64,000 nt of DNA from Mytilisepta virgata (taxonomy: Eukaryota > Mollusca > Bivalvia > Mytilida > Mytilidae): the NCBI GenBank assembly GCA_028015205.1, contig CM051508.1, positions 13,286,001-13,350,000 of the forward strand. The letters run 5' to 3'. Made by a program: the position numbers and the translations under genes. This document shows, in pieces, positions 11,801-22,139 of this stretch. Below the pieces are notes generated by a model that was not told the origin of the DNA, ran no database searches, and saw only the letters and a program-made list of their open reading frames with translations. Positions within the stretch are counted from its first letter, which is position 1. The number at the start of each line of letters is the position of its first letter.

Positions 11801-12341
11801 TTAAACAATTAACTGAATGGATAAGAGGAAAAGTCCACAATGACGGTCAAATCAATCAGCGAAACCCTATAGACAGAACTCTGAACAAAAAATAATATAA
11901 ATAAGCACAAAACACATACGTACATAAACACAACATAGCGTCAGGATAGTCTATCTTGGTACAGACATGTAGCAGTAATGGGGATAAACTGGTTTTATAG
12001 ATACCCACACGGTTGTCCACTTTTTGTCAAAGGTTTTTTGTATGGAAAACTATACATTGTATTTATTTGGGACTATTGGGTACTTTATTGAATTTTTTAT
12101 CATGTTACTTCCAGGGCCATTAAATGGTTTTCTTATAAGAAGACATCATTTTCTATGTTTATTGCAGGAATCAGAAGCTCCAGTGTGCAATATATGTGAA
12201 GACAGGCCACGCAATGCGTACCTAGATCCTTGTGGTCATACCCTATGTATGGTCTGTGCAACTGAGGTTCGGGGTAGAAATAATAAATGTCCAGTTTGTA
12301 GAGAGAGAATACGCAAAATTGGACAGTTGTATTTCAGCTAG
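2718..12341 (+). CDS. Transmembrane coiled-coil RING-finger protein, probable E3 ubiquitin ligase (6 exons)
   Basis: Six exons join in frame: 2718-2840, 4205-4323, 4819-5142, 6118-6414, 10814-10916, 12168-12341. The coding length is 1140 nt (379 aa plus stop). All introns are GT-AG and the phases agree. Residues 1-41 are charged and polar. About 42-70 form one hydrophobic span with no preceding signal peptide, read here as a membrane anchor. About 85-320 are Lys/Glu/Gln-rich coiled coil. Residues 329-366 form a C3HC4 RING with ligands C329, C332, C344, H346, C349, C352, C363 and C366. RING domains of this type recruit E2 enzymes and transfer ubiquitin, and the coiled coil would allow dimerisation or partner binding. 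Inference: a membrane-tethered ubiquitin ligase facing the cytosol. I cannot assign a vertebrate orthologue. The ATG at 2718 is chosen because the 41 codons after it reach a good donor in the phase the next exon needs. Confidence 0.82.
3083..3567 (+). mobile_element. Short element with CCCCTACCG inverted ends and internal duplication
   Basis: Begins CCCCTACCGGCAAAGCC and ends CGGTAGGGG. After a GTCT microsatellite, a unit of about 150 bp with TTTTCCRCACATTTTTTTC occurs twice (about 3160-3300 and 3320-3475). It lies in intron 1 of the RING gene. The architecture resembles the AGCTCACC elements but the sequence is unrelated. Confidence 0.6.
3983..4099. mobile_element. Foldback MITE
   Basis: Inverted arms of about 44 bp: GGGGATTATTTAGGCAAGTT on the left pairs with AACTTCGCTAAACAATCCCC on the right, with GTTTAACTATCAACAGC matched by GCTGTTGATAGT. 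Intronic. Confidence 0.65.
4205..4323 (+). CDS. RING gene exon 2 (membrane segment)
   Basis: Acceptor TTTTCAG, donor AG/GTAATT. The translation is a run of Ile, Val, Phe, Tyr and Gly followed by a basic stretch ending KERNR, typical of a single transmembrane helix with a positive flank. It ends in phase 2. It is too short to stand out as an open frame but is required between exons 1 and 3. Confidence 0.78.
4819..5142 (+). CDS. RING gene exon 3 (coiled coil)
   Basis: Acceptor CTCACAG, donor AG/GTATGT, 324 nt, phase 2 on both sides. Encodes 108 residues of Lys/Glu/Leu/Asn-rich heptad-like sequence without Pro, a clear coiled coil. Confidence 0.85.
5891..6019 (-). mobile_element. SINE 3' fragment
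   Basis: Reverse complement of the 3' half of the SINE at 12549-12825 (shared blocks GGTAGGAAAATTGGCAAT and TGGAGAGAACCACCGACC). The tRNA-like head is missing. It lies about 100 bp before RING gene exon 4. Confidence 0.75.
6118..6414 (+). CDS. RING gene exon 4 (coiled coil)
   Basis: Acceptor CTTACAG, donor AA/GTAAGC, 297 nt, phase 2 on both sides. The coiled coil continues (KKTIENLNEEINKLRMEI...). Exons 3 and 4 are both symmetric, so either could be skipped without a frameshift. Confidence 0.85.
6631..6791. mobile_element. Long near-perfect foldback element
   Basis: Arms of about 60 bp: AAATAAATCATTGGTGCCAT on the left against ATGGCACCAATGAATTTATT on the right, continuing through GGTTAGGCCTTATATTT and its complement. 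Loop of about 40 bp. Confidence 0.75.
7627..7908 (+). mobile_element. TTAAGGGGGTAC MITE, copy 1
   Basis: Terminal inverted repeat TTAAGGGGGTACCC against GTACCTCCTTAA. The interior matches the copies at 22387, 31931 and 47598, which lie in the opposite orientation. About 280 bp, non-coding. Confidence 0.8.
8302..9960 (+). repeat. Tandem repeat of about 181 bp, interrupted by a transposon
   Basis: Units start at about 8302, 8485, 8666, 8847 and 9808 (GGGTACCTATTTTGTGAAAT), periods 183, 181, 181. The fourth unit is split by the 780-bp element at 9007-9786. Open frames across it are repeat translations. Intron 4 of the RING gene. Confidence 0.85.
9007..9786 (+). mobile_element. Helentron-like AGCTCACC element, copy 2, with internal empty site
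   Basis: From (TT)AGCTCACCTGGCC to GGCTCCTGGGAGCCTCTGG. Neighbouring 181-bp units give the empty site: the insertion adds exactly 780 bp within a run of T. It begins with a GTCC/GTCT microsatellite and has three or so satellite-related units. No coding capacity. Confidence 0.88.
10195..10375 (+). mobile_element. Diverged SINE 3' part
   Basis: Aligns with 40269-40465 (AAAGGACTGG, GCGGACTGTTACCTCGTGAGC, ATCAACATGTTCT) and ends CAATGGACGTTAAA, a mutated form of the common tail. Confidence 0.7.
10372..10755 (+). repeat. Dispersed 380-bp repeat, copy A
   Basis: Nearly the same sequence as 41711-42075, starting AAATATAGATTCTCCTTC and ending AAACACGTCA. The first 180 bp fold back on themselves (GAGTTATGGAATTTCTCC against the complementary block at about 10485-10510). 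Sits just before RING exon 5. Confidence 0.75.
10814..10916 (+). CDS. RING gene exon 5 (end of coiled coil)
   Basis: Acceptor ACATTTAG, donor CAG/GTCAGC in phase 0. An alternative donor CAG/GTAGTA at 10926 would add three residues (VSQ). Encodes the last stretch of coiled coil, ending ENERLKQQ. A roughly 380-bp dispersed repeat ends about 60 bp upstream. Confidence 0.8.
12168..12341 (+). CDS. RING gene exon 6 (C3HC4 RING finger and stop)
   Basis: Acceptor TATTGCAG. Encodes 57 residues and TAG. The spacing is C-x2-C-x11-C-x-H-x2-C-x2-C-x10-C-x2-C, a C3HC4 RING at the very C-terminus. All eight zinc ligands are present, so the domain looks intact. Confidence 0.92.
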   Translation, partial: ESEAPVCNICEDRPRNAYLDPCGHTLCMVCATEVRGRNNKCPVCRERIRKIGQLYFS

Positions 12342-12453
12342 CATTAACTACATATAAAATTTTGGACAAATTTATTTCAGTAAGCTTTATCTAGATATTA
12401 AATATTGGTCAGGTGTATTTCTCCCAAAATTATCAACATACAGAATTTTATAG
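12342..12453 (+). other. 3' UTR of the RING gene (start)
   Basis: Non-coding sequence after the TAG. No AATAAA close to the stop; candidates occur further on (near 14070 and 14930). The 3' end is not defined. Confidence 0.4.
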
Positions 12454-12916
12454 TACAGTCAAACCTGCTTTAGTGACCACCTGTATTAAGCAATAAACTG
12501 TCTTAAAAGACCACTACTCTTTGTAGTGCATTTTATATAAAATTAACTGGGACCTCGGTGGCCGAGTGGTGTAGGTGGTTCGTCATGACTACTAATGATC
12601 ACTAGCCTGTCAACGCTGAGGTTGTGAGTTCGAATCTCACCTGTGGCGGGTATGTTCGACTCCGATATTTATTGACAAGGATTGCCAATTTTCCTACCGA
12701 AGGTTGGTGGTTCTCTCCAGGTACTCCGGCTTCCTCCACCAATAAAAACTGGCCGCCGTGAAATAGCCAAATGTGCTGAAAACGGCGTAAAACCCCAACT
12801 AAATAAATAAATAAAATAAATAATTATAAAATTAACTTGAATATAAAGACCACCTGTCTTTTGTGACCATAATTTTGCTCTCCCTTGGAAGGTCACATAA
12901 GACAGGTTTGACTGTA
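12454..12916 (+). mobile_element. TA-flanked MITE interrupted by a SINE
   Basis: TA-CAGTCAAACCTG at the left and CAGGTTTGACTG-TA at the right. The interior (GACCACCTGT) is cut by the SINE at 12549-12825. TA duplication and ends suggest a Tc1/mariner-pogo type MITE. The second copy is at 55082. Confidence 0.78.
12549..12825 (+). mobile_element. tRNA-derived SINE (full length)
   Basis: The head has a tRNA-like A box (TGGCCGAGTGG) and B box (GAGTTCGAATCTC), then a body of about 180 bp and an (AAAT)n tail. It carries an internal pol III promoter and no coding sequence. Nested in the MITE at 12454-12916, so younger than it. Confidence 0.85.
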
Positions 12917-13167
12917 GTGTTATTTACTATTACAAAGTTAAAAAGACATATTTCTGTTTACAATATAATTATCCTTACTTACTTGGATATCTTTTAATAG
13001 AATATTCCTCTAATTTGCATAATATTTTGCAACACTAAACCAATTACCATAGAATAATATTGCATATTGAATTGTTAAGAAACTCCTCTTAATTGCATAT
13101 TTTTTCTTAAATCAAGACTGTATTGCCAAAATTTGATTCAAAGTTGTAATAGATAAACTGAAAATAT

Positions 13168-13560
13168 CTTACAAGATTTCAAGATTTTCAAGATTTTATT
13201 TGCACTCAGACACAAACAATGTGTAACATGAGGTCAATTTTACAATGCATTGAAAATAAGACAACATGACAGAGGAATATACTTCTTCCTCAGTTGAACT
13301 ATATCATCTGATAAACATTGAAAAAGATAATGGTATTCATCACCTACCCCTTGTTTGCACAGATTACACAGTCCTTGATCTCTAGGGACATTATACCAAC
13401 TTCAAATGGTGTTTTAATATTACATGTATGAAACTTGTACATCCGAAGAACCAATTTTTGGTTTAATTTTGTCAAATAAGGTTCAAATTTAAATTCCTTT
13501 TTAAGGATGATCGCTGGTCTAATAGGAAATAAATAGGATTTTAAACAGGTTTTTTAGTTT
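13168..13560 (-). pseudogene. LINE 3' end remnant (C-terminal zinc motif)
   Basis: The reverse strand encodes RDQGLCNLCKQGVGDEYHY, the post-reverse-transcriptase Cys/His motif of non-LTR retrotransposons, with PYLTKLNQKLVLRMYKF upstream in another frame. The 3' tail repeats AATCTTGAA. Frameshifted and truncated. Confidence 0.7.
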
Positions 13561-14089
13561 TAGAGAACATATGAATAGTAAACAAATAAGCAAGAAAAAA
13601 ATATAGGTTCATGTGCTCATTTTACAGCTAAAAAGCCTTGAAAATTTGCAGGAAATAGATTTTCTCTGGATTTTTCGTTGTCTTTGCATCGGCAACTTCA
13701 GTCTCTCAAAAATGTATGAAAAAAAAAGAATTTCGTAAAATTTTGTCAAATACCATTTTAAGGTATATATGATTGAATTATAAAAGAAAAAGTGGTAGTT
13801 CATGGGCGAAAAATTTAATGTTTAAGAAATGGATAAAACCCGAGCATTCCGAAAATCTGACAAAAAGACCAAAACATGACCAGCGAGCATCCTTAAATGA
13901 AAGATAAAAATTTTAGCAAAAGCAATTCAGACATGATTTAATTTCTTTTTAGATCAAATCAATTATCAAAATTTGTATACAAAGTTCTTAATAAACATGT
14001 TTACATGTATATAGAAATTATAGCATTCAGTGACAAAAGAAATGTCACATATTGTGTTTTACATGAAAATAAAGAATTCCACTTACATT

Positions 14090-14297
14090 TACTGTAAATT
14101 CAGAAATTATTTATTATTTATTATTGCAATTTTGTCATTTTAGACCATAATGCGATTTTAATTTTTTAGATATTGAGAAAAATCCCTCTTCATTCATATA
14201 AAAAATTCCAAAATGCGAGTTTAAATTATTGCGATTACAACCCTGTCGCATTTTTCACAATAATAAAAACATCACAATAATTTCCGAATTTACAGTA
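14090..14297. mobile_element. TACTGTAAATTC MITE, copy 1
   Basis: Terminal inverted repeat TACTGTAAATTCAGAAATTA against AATTTCCGAATTTACAGTA, ends in TA. About 208 bp; copy 2 at 51298. Confidence 0.8.
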
Positions 14298-14334
14298 TTG
14301 TCATAATCTTGTTAATTGCATAATTAACTGACTG

Positions 14335-14625
14335 TGGACCATAGTGGGCAACGTGTGTGGAGAATGCTACACTCCTTGCACGCTAAAGACCACTTCTGTA
14401 GTTTTCAAAAAAGAGTAGGCTGGTGTCCGCTACAGAAGTCTTAATTATCCGACCCTACCCAACCATCCTCCTTTTACAGTGGCAGTCGAAATTGGTTCCC
14501 CTTTGTGTCCCATCCCACCCCTATTTGAATCAATTTGATAAATTGAACTGGTTCTGGTCCTGAAGACTCATGAAATATTTGCCACTGGACATTAAGCAAC
14601 AATCAATCAATCAATCATTCACTGA
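14335..14625 (+). mobile_element. SINE with ACTGGACATTAA tail
   Basis: Ends GCCACTGGACATTAAGCAAC followed by (AATC)n. The tail is shared with 40440-40470 and 32950-32980. The tRNA-like head is not clear. Confidence 0.55.
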
Positions 14626-14629
14626 ATAG

Positions 14630-16250
14630 AATCAATAATGGTGATCTTGCTTTTATTCTTGCAACTAATGAAATCAACTGATACATTGGTCATTGTTTAA
14701 CATTTATTGATTTATTTAGCACAAAATATCTAACACTAACCTTGACTGCAGTATTTAACACTTTGGGACCAAAGAATCTCCTTTACACTATGATATATGA
14801 GTAATTGTATGATAAAAATGTTCACAGTGTGGTAATTTATGATTTTTTTGTTATGTAATTATGAAATATTGTGATAATAATGTTTATGATATGCAAGTTA
14901 TTTTTGTCTGAATTTTTATGTATTTAAAAAAATAAAATACCCTTGTTGAACATTTTTGTTTTTTGTTTTTTATTATTCCTCATTTGACACTGATATTGCA
15001 CCATCTACATTTGTAGTAACGTAAAAATGAGCACAATTTCTGACTTCTCGGTGAAAGCTATTTTTAACCCCTAAAAAAAGGAATAAAAATATATAATCGG
15101 TATAACTCATTGATATCTAGAGGTATTATTATACATAAAACATATCTGATACAGTCAAATCTCAGTCTGTCAAACTTGCTCAACTCAAGACTTTTTGCAA
15201 TTCGAAATCTTGAGAAAGTCCCAGATGTTGTATTGGGTCAAAATTGGAGTAGTCAAAAATTCTGGTTTGTGAAAGTGAAATTGCAGTCCCAAGGTAACAT
15301 TTTAATGCAAATTACAATTCTTATTTCAAATTATTTACAATATGTCAAATTATATCTCGAGGAACATGGCTTCATAACTGGTGTTATATCGATAACTTAA
15401 ATTTCAAGTTATTAAGTGATTAGTCGAGCTACAGACGAGTCGAATTATTTCAACTTGGGAGATAAAGAGAGTTAACTTGTTTATAGGAGGGTAATTTATT
15501 TTCTCCACCAGGATATTTCGACCCTTATAAATTGAAATCTAGATTTTCATCCAACTTATTTTAAAAACTGAAGCTGGCAGGCAGATTTTCTTAGATAAAT
15601 ATTCTATCGATTGGCACTTTATGATCAAGTTGACCTCTGACAGATTAATTCTTTGAAAATTTCAAGATGTTTTTTTTTTTTTTTGTCACTAGCATACATC
15701 TGTACCAATCTTTTACAATTAGTAATCCCATATTTTATTGAGCGGATACAAAACACCACAAATTTCTCCATTTGTATGGCACTAAGAATACAAATGAGAA
15801 AATCATTACTCAGCTTTAAGAATTGATCAATTTCTAATTAAACATTTGTTACCTCCCCTGATGTGTAACTAGCACAAGTTGTGTCACTGGCCACTTACTT
15901 TGTAATCAAACGGCAAAAGTCTTGCGTCAGATCTTGTTGGGTAGGTAAGAAAGAATATTTGTATTAGAATGATCTTAAATCTCCAAAAAATAAGTGTGAA
16001 TGGTTGTTGGTATGGAATTTGTATGTTTGTGTTGTGTAGGCTTGATGTTCATGATTTATATGCTCATAATCGGGCCTTGAATTTGAATAAGATGGATAAA
16101 TTTGGGCCCTTGAATAGGAATAAAGCATTTGAATTTGAATAAGATGGATAAATTCGTGATACAAAACCTACATGTGTATCTGAACAGGTTGAAGCAAGGA
16201 AAGATGCTTATGTTGTTGTTCTTCATCTGAAAGTTATGTCTTTTATATTT
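14630..16250. other. Intergenic, no gene seen
   Basis: Contains AATAAA at about 14931 followed by T/G-rich sequence (a possible distal 3' end of the RING transcript) and, at 15150-15480, a degenerate element starting TACAGTCAAATCTCAG. Open frames here have no recognisable protein. Confidence 0.4.
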
Positions 16251-18035
16251 AAGGTCTTTCCTTTACATAGGAAAGACCTTACTGTATTTCTTATGATTAT
16301 TATTATTATTATTCTTTCTTAGTCTGCCAAATTTCAAAGTCATTTGCAGAAAAAGTTATTAGACATATAGGGATGGTATTTGGTACCAAGTATCATTCAG
16401 ACATAAGCTATCACGTGGTGAGGCCGCTAAGGGTTCCCATGTACCTTAATAAGAGTTTCCTCCCCTGTTACAGTTATGCCTGTTATCAGATCTCCTCAAA
16501 AACCGTAAGAGATATCGACATGAAACCTTTTGCAATTTTTTTGGTTCATCTGTGCGCACATTAATCACATCTGCCGAAAAGGATCTGACAAATCTTATAA
16601 GAGTTATTTCCCTTTATATAAGTTTCACTTTTGATTTTTCAGGCAAATATTAAGTTTGAGTTAAGATACATGCATGAGCCTTCATATTTAGGCATCATTT
16701 TTTGTACCAAGTAAAATTAGGTCAAGGTCAAAGGTCAAGGTCACGGTCTAATTTTTGAAATTTCCTTGTGATCAGATCTCCTCTGAAACGGTAGAAGATA
16801 GCTGATAAAATGTAATGGGCAAAATGTCGGGGACATCGAAACAATGCGTAGTTTTCCTTAAGTCAAGTCGCATGACGTCATCTTCTATGCGTTATTGGCC
16901 TTTGAACGCTTAAATTTACGGTTTTTGGCTAATAACTTAATAATGGTACAAGATAGAGGCATGGGGTCTTTTGTTTTGACACTAGGGACAAATGACCTTC
17001 AAAATGGTGTCAAGGTCAAAGGTCAAAGTCATGTTCTAGAAAATGATTGTTTTCATATCTGAAGTGTAATACATGGAATTTTTTCAAAAATGCATTATTT
17101 TTTAGCAGGAATCATTTAAAATATGTTATTTTCCATTTTCGTAAGACAAAAAATGAAAAAAAATGAAAATTTTTTAAAGATTGAAAAATTTGAAAAAAAC
17201 CTATTTTTTCTTGGCGCAAAAATGTTTTGGCAGTATTTCATATTTGTGTTTGATGTATCATTTTGGTATTTTATAGTACGTCTAGAATTACCTCAACTTT
17301 TAGCACAAATGACCTTTTAATGTGTAAATACAGCCCCCCCCCCTTTTTTTCGATTTGACTGAATTTACATCGGTTTTACTGAATTTACCTGTAAATGCAT
17401 ATAAAGTACACGTAAACAGCTAGGGGATATCCAGGGCTTTGTTAATGAGAAAAAATTATGACGCTAACTCCAACCAATTTCCTGAAAATAGCGTTCGTGC
17501 AGTGCTAAATAAAAAGCTATTTTCCGCCATAAAACACAAGATTCGTCCAAATTTTACCAATTTATTGCATCCGAATGTCAAAATTTCGCGTCAAATTAAC
17601 ACTACTTTATTCACGGAGATGTCGTCTGGTCAAAATCGCACCGGAAATCTAAATAAATAAATCGTGACATCAAATTTCTACATGAATCTTCATTCTGACA
17701 TAAGTAAATGTGTACACGTACACTCCGTTTTCTATTTATGACAATTTCCACATAAAACGGCAAATTGCATTATCCTGTGCCATGTTCACCCGACGACGTC
17801 CCCTCTCGAAAAGAAAGAAATAAACTAAGTCCAGACATATATCAATGGACGTCACGTGACATACACAACGTCATCCAATCCAGCGTCCCTGAAATAGAAG
17901 TAAACATTATAGTAGAAATGTACTTTTACTGTCACTTGTGTATCTAGAGAAATAAAAATACAATGCCCCCTCCCCCTACTTGTATTCAGCAATCCTTGGA
18001 AAACTTGCTACCTACAAATAAAAAAAAATAATTAA

Positions 18036-18070
18036 TAAACAAACAAACAAACAAACAAACAAACAAACAA
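18036..18070 (+). repeat. (AAAC)n microsatellite
   Basis: About nine AAAC units. Confidence 0.9.
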
Positions 18071-18082
18071 ATAAACAAAAAA

Positions 18083-18263
18083 AAAGGCCCGTTCCGCCTT
18101 CAGAAAAAGAGATATTGCTACTTCATTTTTTATTTCTTTCTTCTTTTTTTTTGACAATTACTATTTGGAACAATACATTAAAAATTTAAATTATTTCAAG
18201 AGAAAATAGAAGTAGCAATATCTCTTTACTGAAGACGGGACGGGCCTTTTTTTTTTTTTTTTT
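18083..18263. mobile_element. Foldback MITE nested in the AAGGTCTTTCC element
   Basis: Arms of about 44 bp: AAAGGCCCGTTCCGCCTTCA on the left pairs with TGAAGACGGGACGGGCCTTT on the right, with GAGATATTGCTACTTC inside. Bounded by A-rich and T-rich runs. Confidence 0.7.
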
Positions 18264-18466
18264 TTTTTTTGTCTATTTCATTTATTTCCCAAGAGTTACG
18301 CCCCTTGCCAAAAATAAAGGAGCAGGGCCTCTTTATTGCAAAACTGGACACGTGGAAAGGAAAGACCTTATCATTTGTGCTAGGCACAAATGACCCTTTA
18401 ATTTGTCATTGCATTATGACACTGATGTCTCAAGTCAGGAAACTACAACAACAAAAAAAAAATAAA

Positions 18467-21400
18467 CTAGAGGCTCTCAAGAGCCTGTGTCGCTCACCTG
18501 TATCTAATGTGATTACAATAGCTACTGAAGACATCTTATCATTATTATTTTTGAATATGTGGTCAAGTTGTGACCATTCAGAATTTTTTTTACAATTTTC
18601 TGATAGACTTCTAAACATCTTGGATGATGGATCGGCAACAAAGTAACAACACTTGGTCAGCACCTCATAAGGAACATTCATGCTCTGTTTTGTTACATTC
18701 CATTCAGTGGTTCTCTAAAAGAAATCATTTGTATGCATTTCCCATAGGGTCCAATGTTAAACTTAGTCCCCCGCTGGCGGCAATCTTGGATGATGGATCG
18801 GCTACAAAGTAACAACGCTTGGTCAGCACCTCATAAGGAACATTCATGCCAGATTTAGTTTCATTCCGTTCAGTGGTTTTCTAAAAGAAGTCATTTGTAT
18901 GCATTTCCCATAGGGTCCTATGTTAAACTAAGTTCCCCGCTGGCGGCCATCTTGGATGATGGATCAGCTACAAAGTAACAACACTTGGTCAGCACTTCAT
19001 AAGGAATATTCATGCCATGTTTGGTTTCATTCCATTAAGTGGGTCACTAGAAGAAGTCATTTGTATGCATTTCCCATAGGGTTCTATGTTAAACTAAGTC
19101 CCCCGCTGGCGGCCATCTTGGATTATGGATCGGCTACAAAGTAACAACACTTGGTCAGCACCTCATAAGGAACATTCATGCTATGTTTTGTTACATTCCA
19201 TTCAGTGGTTCTCTAAAAGAAGTCATTTGTATGCATTTCCCATAGGGTCCAATGTTAAACTTAGTCTCCCGCTGGTGGCCATCTTGGATTATGGATCGGC
19301 TACAAAGTAACAACACTTGGTCAGCACCTCATAAGGAACATTCATGCCATGTTTGGTTTCATTCTATTCAACGGTTCTCTAAAAGAAGTCATTTGTATGC
19401 ATTTCCCATAGGGTCCTATGTTAAACTAAGTCCCCCTCTGGCGGCCATCTTGGATGATGGATCGGCTACAAAGTAACAACACTTGGTCAGCAACTCATAA
19501 GGAACATTCATGCCGATTTAGTTTCATTCCATTCAGTGGTTCTCTAAAAGAAGTCATTTGTATGCATTTCCCATAGGGTCCTATGTTAAACTAAGTTCCC
19601 CGCTGGCGGCCATCTTGGATGATGGATCAGCTACAAAGTAACAACACTTGGTCAGCACTTCATAAGGAATATTCATGCCATGTTTGGTTTCATTCCATTA
19701 AGTGGGTCACTAAAAGAAGTCATTTGTATGCATTTCCCATAGGGTTCTATGTTAAACTAAGTCCCCTGCTGGCGGCCATCTTGGATTATGGATCGGCTAC
19801 AAAGTAACAACACTTGGTCAGCACCTCATAAGGAACATTCATGCTATGTTTTGTTACATTCCATTCAGTGGTTCTCTAAAAGAAGTCATTTGTATGCATT
19901 TCCCATAGGGTCCAATGTTAAACTTAGTCTCCCGCTGGTGGCCATCTTGGATTATGGATCGGCTACAAAGTAACAACACTTGGTCAGCACCTCATAAGGA
20001 ACATTCATGCCATGTTTGGTTTCATTCTATTCAACGGTTCTCTAAAAGAAGTCATTTGTATGCATTTCCCATAGGGTCCTATGTTAAACTAAGTCCCCCT
20101 CTGGCGGCCATCTTGGATGATGGATCGGCTACAAAGTAACAACACTTGGTCAGCAACTCATAAGGAACATTCATGCCGATTTAGTTTCATTCCATTCAGT
20201 GGTTCTCTAAAAGAAGTCATTTGTATGCATTTCCCATAGGGTCCTATGTTAAACTAAGTTCCCCGCTGGCGGCCATCTTGGATGATGGATCAGCTACAAA
20301 GTAACAACACTTGGTCAGCACTTCATAAGGAATATTCATGCCATGTTTGGTTTCATTCCATTAAGTGGGTCACTAAAAGAAGTCATTTGTATGCATTTCC
20401 CATAGGGTTCTATGTTAAACTAAGTTCCCCGCTGGCGGCCATCTTGGATTATGGATCGGCTACAAAGTAACAACACTTGGTCAGCACCTCATAAGGAACA
20501 TTCATGCCATGTTTGGTTTCATTCCATTCAACGGTTCTCTAAAAGAAGTCATTTGTATGCATTTCCCATAGGGTCCTATGTTAAACTAAGTCCCCCGCTG
20601 GCGGCCATCTTGGATTATGGATCGGCTACAAAGTAACAACACTTGGTCAGCACCTCATAAGGAACATTCATGCCATGTTTGGTTTCATTCCATTCAACGG
20701 TTCTCTAAAAGAAGTCATTTGTATGCATTTCCCATAGGGTCCTATGTTAAACTAAGTTCCCCTCTGGCGGCCATCTTGGATGATGGATCGGCTACAAAGT
20801 AACAACACTTGGTCAGCACCTCATAAGGAACATTCATGCCAGATTTAGTTTCATTCCATTCAGTGGTTCTCTAAAAGAAGTCATTTGTATGCATTTCCCA
20901 TAGGGTCCTATGTTAAACTAAGTTCCCCGCTGGCGGCCATCTTGGATGATGGATCGGCTACAAAGTAACAACACTTGGTCAGCACCTCATAAGGAACATT
21001 CATGCCAGATTTAGTTTCATTCCATTCAGTGGTTCTCTAAAAGAAGTCATTTGTATGCATTTCCTATAGGGTTCTATGTTAAACTAAGTCCCCCGCTGGC
21101 GGCCATCTTGGATTATGGATCGGCTACAAAGTAACAACACTTGGTCAGCACCTCATAAGGAACATTCATGCCATGTTTGGTTTCATTCCATTCAACGGTT
21201 CTCTAAAAGAAGTCATTTGTATGCATTTCCCATAGGGTCCTATGTTAAACTAAGTCCCCCTCTGGCGGCCATCTTGGATGATGGATCGGCTACAAAGTAA
21301 CAACACTTGGTCAGCACCTCATAAGGAACATTCATGCCAGATTTAGTTTCATTCTATTCAGTGGTTCTCTAAAAGAAGTCATTTGTATGCATTTCCCATA

Positions 21401-21659
21401 GGGTCCTATGTTAAACTAAGTTCCCCGCTGGCGGCCATCTTGGATGATGGATCGGCTACAAAGTAACAACACTTGGTCAGCACCTCATAAGGAACATTCA
21501 TGCCATGTTTGGTTTCATTCCATTCAGTGGTTCTCTAGAAGAAGTTCAAAATGTAAAATGTTAACGACGACGCCGGACGACGGACGACGACGGACGACGA
21601 CGGACGACGGACGCCAAGTGATGAGAAAAGCTCACTTGACCCTTTGGGTCAGGTGAGCT
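18467..21659 (-). mobile_element. Satellite-bearing Helentron-like element (3.2 kb)
   Basis: Read on the minus strand it begins AGCTCACCTGACCC, hairpin, CATCACTTGGCGTCC with a GTCGTCC microsatellite, then the satellite array, and ends with AGGCTCTTGAGAGCCT-CTAG-TT. Same ends as copies 1, 2, 4, 5 and 6. The short open frames inside are satellite translations. Confidence 0.85.
18622..21545 (+). repeat. 166-bp satellite array with 663-bp higher-order period
   Basis: About 18 head-to-tail monomers of about 166 bp (GGATGATGGATCGGCTACAA at each start). Blocks 18956-19618 and 19619-20281 are almost identical, as is the beginning of the next, giving a four-monomer higher-order unit. Confidence 0.92.
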
Positions 21660-21706
21660 AAAAATCTGAAAATGATAAATAATAACAACATAAAAACAAA
21701 TCTTTC

Positions 21707-21712
21707 TTTATT
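21707..21712 (-). terminator. Polyadenylation signal of the small minus-strand gene
   Basis: AATAAA on the minus strand, about 430 bp past the TAA at 22140 and just before the repeat element that ends at 21659. Plausible from position only. Confidence 0.45.
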
Positions 21713-22139
21713 AAAATAAATAACGCTTTTGACTGGTGATAGTAAAATATGAGAAGATATGGATTTTCTAACAATTGTATAAATCAAACTATGTTCTCTG
21801 ATGTTAAAATAATGTACATATATTTTAGAATTTTAAACAATATATTTTTGTTTCAAATTATACAACAGCACATTTCAAATCCTGTATAACTTTACACAAT
21901 AATGTACTTTTTCTTAATGAGTGTATATATATATCTTTCTGGAATTTAAAAAAAAATCAGACACAACAAGATTATCAACTGTTTAAAGAACATTTTTCAC
22001 AATTACAACTGATTAAAACATTGTTGACAAACAACAATAAACAGGTGATAAAAACTTAGTCATCCAACTCCATAAACACAACCTTCATCTGAGTCATTTT
22101 AGCCATACATTTGTAACTCAAATACATGAATATGACATT

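Larger units (their letters stand above)
16251..18397 (+). mobile_element. AAGGTCTTTCC element (Helentron-like, second large family)
   Basis: Opens AAGGTCTTTCC with a hairpin partner GGAAAGACCTT within 30 bp. GGAAAGACCTT recurs at 18359, followed by a perfect 10-bp-stem hairpin (TCATTTGTGC-TAG-GCACAAATGA, 18371-18393). The interior has repeated GGTCAAAGGTCAAGGTCA-type blocks. A foldback and an (AAAC)n tract near its 3' end look like nested insertions. No protein recognised. Confidence 0.65.

Noticed and set aside
12549..12640. tRNA gene
   Set aside because: A and B boxes are present but the acceptor and anticodon arms do not form, and it continues into a SINE body with an (AAAT)n tail.
18624..21656. 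Series of 61-74-codon open frames (MDRLQSNNTWSAPHKEHSC...), also on the minus strand at 62983-63998
   Set aside because: Each is the translation of one 166-bp satellite monomer; the frames recur because the DNA repeats, and many monomers break the frame.
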